Source: an uncultured Lachnospira sp. (GTDB taxonomy: Bacteria > Bacillota > Clostridia > Lachnospirales > Lachnospiraceae). From it: a stretch of DNA of 45,421 nt. Under the pieces are notes generated by a model that saw only the letters and a list, made by a program, of their open reading frames with translations, searched no databases and was not told where the DNA came from. A program made the translations under genes and the position numbers. Positions 34,332 to 41,670 of the stretch are shown here, piece after piece (the first letter of the stretch is position 1; each line of letters begins with the position of its first letter). The DNA lies in contig CAJUTV010000018.1 of the NCBI GenBank assembly GCA_910589305.1, positions 1 to 45,421 on the forward strand, read 5' to 3'.

Positions 34332-34499
34332 CTATAACACTGCTGACTTTATTTCTTCAACCTTTTGCTTATCAGATAATGCTGTCATATATGTTCTAAC
34401 TAGCACTATAGAATATCCATCTAAATTTTCAAGAATCTTTGCAACCTCTTTTACTTCAGGAGATACAGTTTCCTGTTTAATTTCCTTTACTATATTCAC
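34332..34499 (-). CDS. Small phage protein, first gene of the leftward transcript
   Basis: 55 residues from GTG 34499 with GGGAGGAAATTAA before it: NIVKEIKQETVSPEVKEVAK, then ILENLDGYSIVLVRTYMTAL. Such short helical proteins are frequent opposite the cI-like gene. It is driven by the consensus promoter at 34549-34577. Role unknown, perhaps a modulator of the switch. Confidence 0.7.
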   Translation of the reverse strand: MNIVKEIKQETVSPEVKEVAKILENLDGYSIVLVRTYMTALSDKQKVEEIKSAVL

Positions 34500-34534
34500 T
34501 TAATTTCCTCCCTTCTGTTTGTGATATACTTTTA

Positions 34535-34609
34535 TTGGCTATGCCATAATTATAATTGTCATAGTTAATTTTGTCAATGTATTTTCTACATTTTTATTGA
34601 CTATGCCAA
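34535..34609. promoter_or_regulatory. Three cI-type operators
   Basis: TTGGCTATGCCAT (34535), the reverse of TTAACTATGACAA (34556-34568) and TTGACTATGCCAA (34597) share the partly palindromic consensus TTGRCTATGCCAA. They overlap both divergent promoters, the layout of a lysogeny switch. Confidence 0.75.
34549..34577 (-). promoter_or_regulatory. Consensus leftward promoter
   Basis: TTGACA (34572-34577), 17-base spacer, TATAAT (34549-34554), a perfect consensus. An operator-like site lies in its spacer. It fires into the 55-residue gene. Confidence 0.85.
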
Positions 34610-34625
34610 GTTATTTTGCTATTCT
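34597..34625 (+). promoter_or_regulatory. Promoter of the cI-like repressor
   Basis: TTGACT (34597-34602), 17-base spacer, TATTCT (34620-34625). The -35 box is part of the third operator, so the repressor could control its own synthesis. Confidence 0.65.
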
Positions 34626-34659
34626 TTGCTTAGAATGATTCACAGAGAGGTAATAAAAA

Positions 34660-35025
34660 ATGAAAGAACGCTTAAAAGTTATTAGAAAATCTTTATCTTT
34701 AAGTCAAGCAGCTTTCGGAAGAAGGTTAGGTGTTACAGGTGCAGGTATTTCAAAAATAGAAAGTGGAGATAGAGGAATAACTGAACAGATGACATTAGCT
34801 ATATGTCGTGAATTTAATGTACGTGAAGAATGGCTGCGCACTGGTAATGGTGAGATGTTTCTTGATTTCACAGAAGATGAATTTTCCAAAGCTGCTGCTA
34901 CATTGTCTAACGACACTTTTGTTAGAAGCCTGCTTATTGAATACTGTAAACTTGATGATGAAAGTAAAAAACTGTTTCAAGACTTCATAAATAAGTTATC
35001 TGACAATATGCGAGGGCAAAAATAA
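34660..35025 (+). CDS. cI-like XRE repressor
   Basis: 121 residues. N-terminal helix-turn-helix (IRKSLSLSQAAFGRRLGVTG, GISKIESGDRGITEQMTLAI) with the usual REEWLRTGNGEMF end, and a helical C-terminal part. AGAGAGG lies 11 bases upstream. The divergent promoter pair and three operators make it the most likely lysogeny repressor. The sequence ATGCGAGG..CCTCGCAT around the stop (35009-35035) may be its terminator. Confidence 0.88.
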   Translation: MKERLKVIRKSLSLSQAAFGRRLGVTGAGISKIESGDRGITEQMTLAICREFNVREEWLRTGNGEMFLDFTEDEFSKAAATLSNDTFVRSLLIEYCKLDDESKKLFQDFINKLSDNMRGQK

Positions 35026-35057
35026 TCCTCGCATATCCTTAATATTTTATTATAATG

Positions 35058-35162
35058 CTATTTCAAATATTTAATAAATGTATAAATTTTTATTAATAAA
35101 TTTTTGTTTGATATTTCATCAATCATTTTACAAATAGCAGCTTTTAATTCATTTATTATCAT
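35058..35162 (-). CDS. 34-residue phage peptide
   Basis: MIINELKAAICKMIDEISNK then NLLIKIYTFIKYLK, with GGAAGGAGG upstream of ATG 35162. Peptides of this pattern (..IIKMID....ILKRIYTI) are common near regulators in clostridial prophages. Role unknown. It is the only gene seen in 35026-35341. Confidence 0.6.
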   Translation of the reverse strand: MIINELKAAICKMIDEISNKNLLIKIYTFIKYLK

Positions 35163-35244
35163 TTGTGTTTCCTCCTTCCTTTTTCAATATTCGTAAGTAA
35201 CACTACGATTTGAAAATCATTCAGAAACACAAGTATATGTTTTA

Positions 35245-35273
35245 TTGAAAACTGTATATAACGATTGTATAAT
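35245..35273 (+). promoter_or_regulatory. Promoter of the secreted protein gene
   Basis: TTGAAA (35245-35250), 17-base spacer, TATAAT (35268-35273), about 65 bases before the gene start. A GGAGG at 35283 has no start codon behind it, so the leader is untranslated. Confidence 0.7.
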
Positions 35274-35341
35274 AATCTTGAAAGGAGGTACACAATTCAT
35301 TATTAACAAATACATATACTCTGTAAGGAAGGATTTTTTTT

Positions 35342-35971
35342 ATGAACAAAAGTAAAGATAAAAAATGGTTACTATGGGTACTACTTATATTTCTGCCACC
35401 AATAGGCATTGTTTACATGTGGGTTACGAAAAAAGATTTTACTCAAAAGACAAAAATTATATTAAGTGTTGTTTTTTCACTTTGGTTTATTATTGCTCTT
35501 GCTTCTGGAAACGACAATAATACTACGAATCAACAAAGTGTTGCAAATAAGGTATCTACAAAAGAACAAAGTACAAGTTCTATAAAGGATAAAACGACCT
35601 CTGCTGCAAAAGAAAATCAATCTACTATTACAAAGACTGAAAATGTAACAGAAATCCAAGAAACTACTTCTACTGAAGAAGCAACAACGGAATCTGAACC
35701 ATCTGTTAATGAAGAGAACAACGAAAATAATTCTAATAATAATGCTGAAGCTAATGAAAATAATAACGAGGAAACAGAACCTTATATAACTGCAACTACA
35801 TCTGCTAATCTATTTACTTATGTTTTAAATACTTCAACTAAAAAATTTCACGTTCCAAGTTGTTCAGATGTAAAGAAAATTAAAAATACGAATTACAGCG
35901 AATACACAGGTACTTATGATGAAGTGACATCTATGGGCTATGTTGCTTGTAAAAGATGTCACCCTCATTAA
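35342..35971 (+). CDS. Membrane-anchored protein with C-terminal Cys/His motif
   Basis: 209 residues. Two hydrophobic segments at about 8-28 and 38-56, then a Thr/Ser/Glu/Asn-rich low-complexity linker (60-150), then a compact C-terminal domain YVLNTSTKKFHVPSCSDVKK..YTGTYDEV..GYVACKRCHPH. The C-x(n)-C-x-x-C-H pattern is a recurrent metal-binding motif of Firmicutes secreted and nuclease proteins. Function unknown; the linker suggests it reaches through the wall. Confidence 0.75.
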   Translation: MNKSKDKKWLLWVLLIFLPPIGIVYMWVTKKDFTQKTKIILSVVFSLWFIIALASGNDNNTTNQQSVANKVSTKEQSTSSIKDKTTSAAKENQSTITKTENVTEIQETTSTEEATTESEPSVNEENNENNSNNNAEANENNNEETEPYITATTSANLFTYVLNTSTKKFHVPSCSDVKKIKNTNYSEYTGTYDEVTSMGYVACKRCHPH

Positions 35972-35995
35972 ATTACACATAGGAAGGAAAAAAAC

Positions 35996-36874
35996 ATGTC
36001 AAAATTTTTAATGAAACCAAAAATTGATTTTGCTTTTAAGGAAATCATGGAAGATAAAAAAGCTCGTACTGGTTTCTTATCTGCCATATTAAAATTGAAT
36101 CCAGATGACATAAGAGAAACTACCATTTTAAATACAAACTTACGCAAAATACATAAAGAAGATAAACAAGGAATATTAGATGTCCGAATTTTAATGAATG
36201 ATGACACAGAAATTGATATTGAAATCCAACTTGCTGAATTAAAGGTATGGGCTGACCGCTCTCTTTTCTATATGTCTAAAATGTATGCCGACCAAATTCA
36301 AGCAGGACAAAATTATACTAAATTCAAAAAATGTGTTAGTATCAGTATTTTAAATTTTAATTTATTTCCTGATAATTTAAAAAACACTCAAAATACTTCC
36401 AACAAGAATAAAATACCAGATGATGAATTTTATTCTTGCTTCCATATCAGGGAAGATAATCATCATTTTTTATATACGGATAAAATGGAATTTCATGTAA
36501 TAGAACTGCCAAAACTTCCAAAAGAATTAAAAGAAAACAATACAGATGTATTGTTATGGGCTAAATTTATTAATGCTGAACGAGAGGAGGAATTTCAAAT
36601 GTTAGCTTCTAAAAACACTTATATTGACAGTGCTTATGAACGATTACAAGTTATTAGCCAAGATAAACAAAAACAACTAGAATATGAAGCACGACAAAAA
36701 GCCATTCTTGATTATAATCAGATGGTTCTGGAAGCAACTGAAAAGGGATTTGAACAAGGTATTGAAAGTGTAGCCAAAAAGCTTATTATTGCAAACTATC
36801 CAACAAGCACTATTGTTGAATTAACAGATATTCCTGCCAATGTCATTGAAGAAATGAAAAAAAATCTTCAATAG
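35996..36874 (+). CDS. Rpn/PD-(D/E)XK nuclease family transposase-like protein
   Basis: 292 residues, PF12784-type: FLMKPKIDFAFKEIMEDKKA, then the nuclease core GILDVRILMNDDTEIDIEIQ (Asp, then Glu-x-Gln), a Gln/Lys-rich helix, and a C-terminal TSTIVELTDIPANVIEEM. The family relates to RpnA recombination-promoting nucleases. It looks complete; relics of the 3' ends of such genes lie at 37.83, 40.51 and 40.79 kb. AGGAAGG lies upstream. Confidence 0.88.
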   Translation: MSKFLMKPKIDFAFKEIMEDKKARTGFLSAILKLNPDDIRETTILNTNLRKIHKEDKQGILDVRILMNDDTEIDIEIQLAELKVWADRSLFYMSKMYADQIQAGQNYTKFKKCVSISILNFNLFPDNLKNTQNTSNKNKIPDDEFYSCFHIREDNHHFLYTDKMEFHVIELPKLPKELKENNTDVLLWAKFINAEREEEFQMLASKNTYIDSAYERLQVISQDKQKQLEYEARQKAILDYNQMVLEATEKGFEQGIESVAKKLIIANYPTSTIVELTDIPANVIEEMKKNLQ

Positions 36875-36879
36875 CTTAC

Positions 36880-36924
36880 AAAAATAACTGCTTATAGTAT
36901 GTTAAACTAAGCAGTTATTTTTTT
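36880..36924 (+). terminator. Terminator behind Rpn-like gene
   Basis: 14-bp stem AAAATAACTGCTTA/TAAGCAGTTATTTT followed by TTT, with an A-rich 5' side, so it could work in both directions and serve the convergent FRG gene too. Confidence 0.85.
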
Positions 36925-37001
36925 ACTAATTATTTGTATGTATTAACACCAATACCTTGATATATCAATTCAAAGCTTAAATTTTTTTATTAACTTATGT
37001 T

Positions 37002-37738
37002 TTACTTTACTCTTTTCATTGCATTATCTTTAATTTCACTGCAAATAATATCTATATTTTCTGGAAACAGATTAGACCGAGTTATTCCTAATGTTTCTAA
37101 ATTACTAAGAATCTGATTTTTACTATCTTTTGGTACAATTATTCTTTTACAAATATGTTTCTCATCTTTAGGTATTTCTGAAATAACCTTACTGAAACAT
37201 CTGCCAAAACTGTTTTGTACAATATCATTATTAAATAATATGTAACTTCCTTGCTGAGCATGTTGCCTTTCTGTATATACTCCTGCATTTACATATAAAA
37301 TCCTATTACAACATTCAAATATCCAATTTTCTCATCATCTTTAATAAAAATAATAACTTCTCCATCTTTATCCTTATTTGTATTTACTGCAAAGTATAGC
37401 GCAACTAATGGATTAATTGTTATATCCATTAATCTTGTTGGAATACCCCAATGTTGTAATAATGCCAATAGATTTACTGGTTGAAGTGTATTATTAAAAA
37501 TGTGAGGTAATTTAAACTTAGCTTCCTCAATCATATTCCTTTCTTCGTTAAGAATAGATACATCACAAGCAAACTTTCTACCTCTTGCTAATGATGGTAA
37601 AAGTCTATATTCTTTATCAGAATGTCCCCTAAAACACATTTTTTCATATCTATCTGGTCTTTTTGTAAGTTCTTTCTCTTGATTAAGAATTAAATCTATA
37701 TAATCTGTTATGCCTTGAATAGTAACTTCAAATTCCAT
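37002..37738 (-). pseudogene. FRG-domain gene, frameshifted
   Basis: Residues 1-140 carry the FRG pattern: CFRGHSDKEYRLLPSLARG and LALLQHWGIPTRLMDITINP. The frame ends at 37289, but the adjacent frame continues (RILYVNAGVYTERQHAQQGS, KRIIVPKDSKNQILSNLETL) to TAA 37002, completing a protein of about 245 residues. A single-base change near 37316-37322 explains it. FRG proteins are often found in defence or toxin settings; their role is poorly known. Confidence 0.75.
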
Positions 37739-37972
37739 TTTTTCTCCTTATGTTGCTAATTTTAAAATTTAACTACTACACTTATTTTTAAATTATATCA
37801 CATATACAAAGAAACACAAATTACCATTTACAAGTACCATTGTTGAATTAACAGATATTCCTGCTGATGTCATTGAAGAAATGCAAAAAAACTTTTTAGT
37901 AAAACTAATCTTACTAAAAATGAATATTTCTTACTAATATTGTTCTAGCATTTTTATTACTTTAATTTTTTA

Positions 37973-38001
37973 TTGATTTACATGTTTATATATGTTATAA
38001 T
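37973..38001 (+). promoter_or_regulatory. Promoter in repeat block A
   Basis: TTGATT (37973), 17-base spacer, TATAAT (37996). The same promoter is kept in copy B with TATACT. It would make an untranslated RNA ending at the palindrome near 38279. Confidence 0.6.
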
Positions 38002-38358
38002 ATTTTCTAATTAGAGAAAACAATAATAAGACTGGCCTTTTATTAATTGTTTATAATAAATAATTTCAGTATTCATTTCGATATATCACCAATTTTTTCA
38101 TACTTTTTAAATAAAAATATAAAATTAATTAAGAAAGACTCTATTGCATTTTTTTCATAAGGTATCCATATGTTTTTATATTTTTGGTATGGCGACCTGA
38201 GTTATATATTTCTTATGTTAAAAATTGGTATATATACAAAATCACTCCCTAATAATTTTATATTAATTAGGGAGTGATGGAGTAATAAAAAGTTTCATAT
38301 TAATAAAAATAGTTTAAAATATACATTATGATAATTCAACGATTCTTAAAAAAGAATA

Positions 38359-38387
38359 TTGCAAATCAAAATTACATATGCTATAAT
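38359..38387 (+). promoter_or_regulatory. Promoter of the antitoxin RNA
   Basis: TTGCAA (38359-38364), 17-base spacer, TATAAT (38382-38387). Start of transcription would be at about 38394. Confidence 0.75.
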
Positions 38388-38393
38388 GCCAAT

Positions 38394-38465
38394 AGGCTAA
38401 AAAGATAGAAGTTATCCATATCGGATGACAAGCAAAAACCCCAGTGCTGGAACACTGGGGTTTTC
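38394..38465 (+). ncRNA. Putative antitoxin RNA of type I system
   Basis: A short RNA from the promoter at 38359 to the terminator at 38439. It contains GATAGAAGTTATCCATATCG (38404), almost the same as GATAGAAGTATATCCATATC (38581), which is the complement of the toxin start region. The RNA can therefore pair with the toxin message over its AUG, and both share the terminator, as in the par/Fst systems. Confidence 0.7.
38434..38465. terminator. Shared bidirectional terminator
   Basis: CCCCAGTG, six-base loop, CACTGGGG, with five A on the left and four T on the right. It ends the antitoxin RNA (+) and the toxin message (-), which converge here. Confidence 0.85.
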
Positions 38466-38510
38466 TATTCCATTTTAGCATGGTGGCTTAAACCATAGGC
38501 TGATTACCAA

Positions 38511-38597
38511 CTATTCATCACTGTCCAACCATTTGCAAATGAGATGGCTAATGACACTTGCCACAACAGCGACTATCAAAGATAGAAGTATATCCAT
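38511..38597 (-). CDS. Small membrane toxin, Fst/Ldr-like type I toxin
   Basis: 28 residues: MDILLSLIVAVVASVISHLI then CKWLDSDE. One hydrophobic helix followed by a charged tail with W-L-D is the Fst/Ldr-type toxin pattern. GGGAGGTG lies 7 bases before the ATG. A CCTCC about 20 bases upstream in the message can pair with the GGAGG, hiding it in a hairpin. Too short for standard gene finders. Confidence 0.78.
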   Translation of the reverse strand: MDILLSLIVAVVASVISHLICKWLDSDE

Positions 38598-38644
38598 ATC
38601 GAACACCTCCCTTCTGCACCTGTCTAGGAGGCGGTAACGTATTT

Positions 38645-38650
38645 ATCATA
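38645..38650 (-). promoter_or_regulatory. Extended -10 box of toxin message
   Basis: TGGTATGAT on the minus strand gives an extended -10 (TATGAT, 38645-38650). No clear -35. The leader would begin at about 38638 and include the CCTCC that can mask the ribosome site. Confidence 0.5.
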
Positions 38651-38699
38651 CCACATATTTCATCATTATTCTACATTTTTCTACTCTATTAATCTTTAT

Positions 38700-39284
38700 T
38701 CAATTATAATCTGCACTTTGCACTTTTTCTAAATCGCTACCTATAAAATAATCTCGCAAATTTTCTTTTGATTTCACACCATATTCAAATTCAAGTTCTT
38801 TGGCAGTCTTATTAAACAAAGTGTGATAAATAAGATTTGTATAATTAGGATAAGCAAATTTTTTGTGTGAGCTATCTGCAATCTTCATTTTGATTGTATC
38901 TGTTAAAATATGACAAATAACTACGCCCTTATCTTGCTCAATCTGCCATTGTTGATGTTCTGTATAAATGCGTCTTAACTCGTTTTCCATCTTGTTAAAA
39001 GCTTTGATATAGTCCTCTTTGAACTTCATGGCTTTTTCACCTGTATAGCCCATAACAAGCAAAACAAAACCATCTTTTGTAATTTGGTACATTGGTTGTT
39101 TCTTATTTTGAGAATTAATATAAGAGGACTTGGCGAAATTGCCGTTTCTAAAGTCCTCGCTACAGGACAATTCTCTTATATCCCTTAATACTCTTGCATG
39201 TTCTTTTTCAAAAACTTCTGCAACTTGCAAGCTTGTTGTAATAAGCTTTTCTTCATTCCTTTTTCCAATAATTTCTACTAACAT
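38700..39284 (-). CDS. Rha-family phage regulatory protein, C-terminus shortened
   Basis: 194 residues. N-terminal Rha domain (TTSLQVAEVFEKEHARVLRD, PMYQITKDGFVLLVMGYTGE). The C-terminal part (LIYHTLFNKTAKELEFEYGV, NLRDYFIGSDLEKVQS) ends where homologues go on for about 20-30 residues, so the end may have been lost when the toxin-antitoxin region joined. AGGAGG lies 10 bases upstream of the ATG. Confidence 0.82.
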   Translation of the reverse strand: MLVEIIGKRNEEKLITTSLQVAEVFEKEHARVLRDIRELSCSEDFRNGNFAKSSYINSQNKKQPMYQITKDGFVLLVMGYTGEKAMKFKEDYIKAFNKMENELRRIYTEHQQWQIEQDKGVVICHILTDTIKMKIADSSHKKFAYPNYTNLIYHTLFNKTAKELEFEYGVKSKENLRDYFIGSDLEKVQSADYN

Positions 39285-39348
39285 AATTCATACCTCCTAA
39301 TAATTTATTTTTGTTAATTACAATAGGTTTCTTTTTGTATTTCATAAA

Positions 39349-39567
39349 TTATCCTTTCTTAACCTCTGGCAAGCCTGCAATACTTGTCAATATAGACAAA
39401 AACCCTGCTAATACAGAAGCAGAAACAACCATTCCCCAATCCACACTACTTATAACTGCTACTATTCTAATCGTAGCAATAGCTGTCTGTGCAACTGTCT
39501 TCATTGCTGTAATTCCTACCGCTTTTATCCAATTTTTTGTATTATTCTTTAATTCGTTCATGCTCAT
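39349..39567 (-). CDS. Holin (r1t-like)
   Basis: 72 residues from ATG 39567 with GGAGGAG just upstream: MNELKNNTKNWIKAVGITAM, a hydrophobic segment VAQTAIATIRIVAVIS and SASVLAGFLSILTSIAGLPE. It would form membrane holes for lysis. It can also be read as the C-terminal part of a longer frame from 39711, because the gene in front lost its stop. Confidence 0.75.
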   Translation of the reverse strand: MSMNELKNNTKNWIKAVGITAMKTVAQTAIATIRIVAVISSVDWGMVVSASVLAGFLSILTSIAGLPEVKKG

Positions 39568-39705
39568 GCTCCTCCAAATCTGCAATCTAAGCCGTTCTAA
39601 CTTGTAATCTAATAAATTCCTTGTTCTTGCTGCCTGCTGGCTATTATTAATAATGCAAACAAGTAACGTTACTGCTGCAATCACACTTGAAATAATCGTT
39701 TCCAT
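39568..39705 (-). pseudogene. XhlA-like lysis protein, truncated and fused to holin
   Basis: METIISSVIAAVTLLVCIIN then LLDYKLERL matches the N-terminus of the short XhlA-type protein found before phage holins. Its usual coiled-coil part is missing and the frame runs on into the holin gene, so an in-frame deletion joined the two. AAAGGAG lies 5 bases before ATG 39705. Confidence 0.65.
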
Positions 39706-39750
39706 AAACACTCCTTTCTGCCTTACAGCAATCTATTTTTGCATTAAAAA

Positions 39751-39768
39751 AAGACACTAATGTGTCTT
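39751..39768 (-). terminator. Terminator between fibre relic and lysis genes
   Basis: Stem AAGACAC/GTGTCTT with loop TAAT; minus-strand transcript continues with seven T. Confidence 0.7.
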
Positions 39769-39851
39769 AACTGTCATCATAGTACATTTTTAATCGCTCC
39801 CTTCTTTTGATTTTATTGCAACAAAAAAGATGAGAACATCTATTCTCACCT

Positions 39852-40406
39852 TTACATTAAACTATCCATTTTTGAAATCGCTTTTTTTATCTGCTCTATT
39901 TCTTTCTGTTGATTCTCTATAGCAATTTGTTGCTGTTCTATGATTCTTTGTTGTTGCTCTATCATCTTTTGCTGTTCTTGAACCACTTTTATTAATGGTG
40001 CTATAAATTCATCATAACGTAAAGCATAATCATATTCACCCTCTATCACTTCTTCAATTGGATTCTCTAACTTCTTTCCATTTTCATCTTTATACCTTAT
40101 TACTTTCACTTTTTGTATTTCAAGACTATTGATATGCGTCTTTTTTGTTCGGTCGGAGGTTTGAATCGTACCATATTTTTCCCAATAATCAAACCATGCG
40201 TTCACAGTCATATTACTAGCTGCATAGATTCCTCTATGTTTATTTTGAAACTGTGCATTTGCAAGCCAATTTTTATATTCCTGCAATTTTTTAAAATACT
40301 GCTGCCTGCGTTTTCCCAGCCTATCCGTAAATCTTGCTGTATATAATCCATCTTTACGTTGACTTATACCAACGCCTAACTCCTTTCCCTTTAAATCTTT
40401 ACCCAT
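39852..40406 (-). pseudogene. Chimera: integrase 5' end joined to tail-fibre 3' end
   Basis: The first 72 codons are the integrase N-terminus (MGKDLKGKELGVGISQRKDG), nearly identical to 30391-30616. At about 40191 the frame passes into VKVIRYKDENGKKLENPIEE, YALRYDEFIAPLIKVVQEQQ and a Gln-rich coiled coil, the C-terminus of a phage tail fibre with S74-type chaperone. A terminator-like hairpin (39829-39850) lies at the stop. Neither half can work as it did; it marks a recombination joint between two prophage ends. Confidence 0.8.
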
Positions 40407-40504
40407 TTATAAAGTCTCCTTTCTTTTTGTGAAGAAAAGAGCCTTGATACAGTACTTATATATTACCATATAAAGGCTCATAATTACATATCATAATTCT
40501 ATTT
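40192..40504. repeat. 324-bp repeat, copy 2
   Basis: Second copy of 30391-30714 with about three base differences, including the int ribosome site, the GAGCCTT/AAGGCTC hairpin and the last bases of xis. Beyond 40504 the sequence becomes a relic of an Rpn-like gene. Confidence 0.9.
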
Positions 40505-40579
40505 AAAGAATCTTCCAACAGACATCATTTCTGAAGTTACAGGATTATTATTAGATGAACCTAAAGTTTTGAATAATTA
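40505..40579 (+). pseudogene. Relic of Rpn-like gene, 3' end
   Basis: Frame KNLPTDIISEVTGLLLDEPK to TAA resembles the C-terminal end of Rpn/PD-(D/E)XK transposase-like proteins, but differs from the copy at 35996. Only about 25 codons remain. Confidence 0.45.
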
Positions 40580-40789
40580 ATTAATATACAAAAAGAAATT
40601 GTTAAAATAAAGCTAATATCATTTAATATTAATACAACTGAAATTTAAAAAATCATTTTACAATAATTAAATTAAGAACAATAGAAAGGATGAATTTATC
40701 ACCGCCCCAACTGTAAAAATATTATAACAAATAATTTAATACAAAATAATAATCTAAAAACATCATTTAATTATATATTGCAGGTTATC

Positions 40790-41358
40790 CAACAAGTACA
40801 ATTATTGAATTAACAGACATTCCTGCTGATATTATTGAAAAATATAAAAAAATTTTTTAATACAATAAATTTTACTAAAAATAACTATTTTTTACTAATA
40901 TTGTTCTAGTATTTTGATTACTTTAACTTTTTATTGATTTACATGTTTATATATGTTATACTATGTCTTAATTAGAGAAAACAATGGCAAGACTACTTAC
41001 TTTTATCAATTATTTATAATACATAATTTCAGTATTTATTTCGATATATCATCAATTTTTTTCATACTTTTTTAAAATAAAAATATAAAATTAATTAAGA
41101 AAGACTCTATTGCATTTTTTTCATAAGGTATCCATATGTTTTTATATTTTTGGTATGGCGACCTGAGTTATATATTTCTTATGTTAAAAATTGGTATATA
41201 TACAAAATCACTCCCTAATAATTTTATATTAATTAGGGAGTGATGGAGTTAATAAAAAGTTCTATATTAACAAAAATAGTTTAAAATATACATTATGATA
41301 ATTCAATGATTCTTAAAAAAGAATATTATATATACTATAATGCCAATAAGCTAAAAGA
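40790..41358. repeat. Non-coding repeat block, copy B
   Basis: Divergent copy of 37829-38399. It starts with the Rpn-like 3' end (TSTIIELTDIPADIIEKY, stop 40858-40860), keeps the promoter TTGATT-N17-TATACT (40934-40962), the inner sequence, and the palindrome near 41210. The gap 40580-40789 shows nothing else. Confidence 0.85.
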
Positions 41359-41386
41359 AACGATAAGTGCATGTGGACAAAGAACT

Positions 41387-41480
41387 GAATCCCCAAGCTG
41401 TAGTAACGTACAGTCTGGGGATTCTTCTTTTCTTTTATACTAGCAAAGCATTTCGTAAGCTATTTTTTGTCCTTATTGTC
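41387..41480 (-). pseudogene. Decayed second toxin-antitoxin locus
   Basis: The terminator is replaced by another bidirectional hairpin (ATCCCCAAGCTGT..ACAGTCTGGGGAT, 41389-41420). On the minus strand the toxin tail ICKWLDRKDNKDKK (stop near 41443) remains, but the upstream part has no start or hydrophobic helix in frame. Antitoxin -10 TATAAT is kept, the -35 is lost. A relic of the locus at 38.4 kb or of a related one. 41481-41670 shows no gene. Confidence 0.6.
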
Positions 41481-41670
41481 TTTTCTGTCTAACCATTTGC
41501 AAATCAAACATCTTTTGCATTGCCGCTTTCTTCTTAGTATATTTGTCCCAATGAACAATATGAATTTTTAAAAAAAGCCTTGAAACTTTGTAAAAATACC
41601 ATAGAAGAATTGAAAAACAGGTTAATCCATTATGGGAAAATGAAGTTTCTACTATTTATATTGCAAATTT

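Larger units (their letters stand above)
37829..38399. repeat. Non-coding repeat block, copy A
   Basis: About 570 bp closely similar to 40790-41358. It begins with the last 20 codons of an Rpn-like gene (TSTIVELTDIPADVIEEM), then a promoter (37973-38001), about 200 bases of unknown sequence, and a palindrome ATCACTCCCTAAT..ATTAGGGAGTGAT (38241-38279). It leads into the toxin-antitoxin locus. No gene is seen. Confidence 0.85.

Noticed and set aside
41481..41670. Plus-strand frame with EFLKKALKLCKNTIEELKNR
   Set aside because: No start or ribosome site and it runs antisense into the ABC ATPase; at most a short relic.
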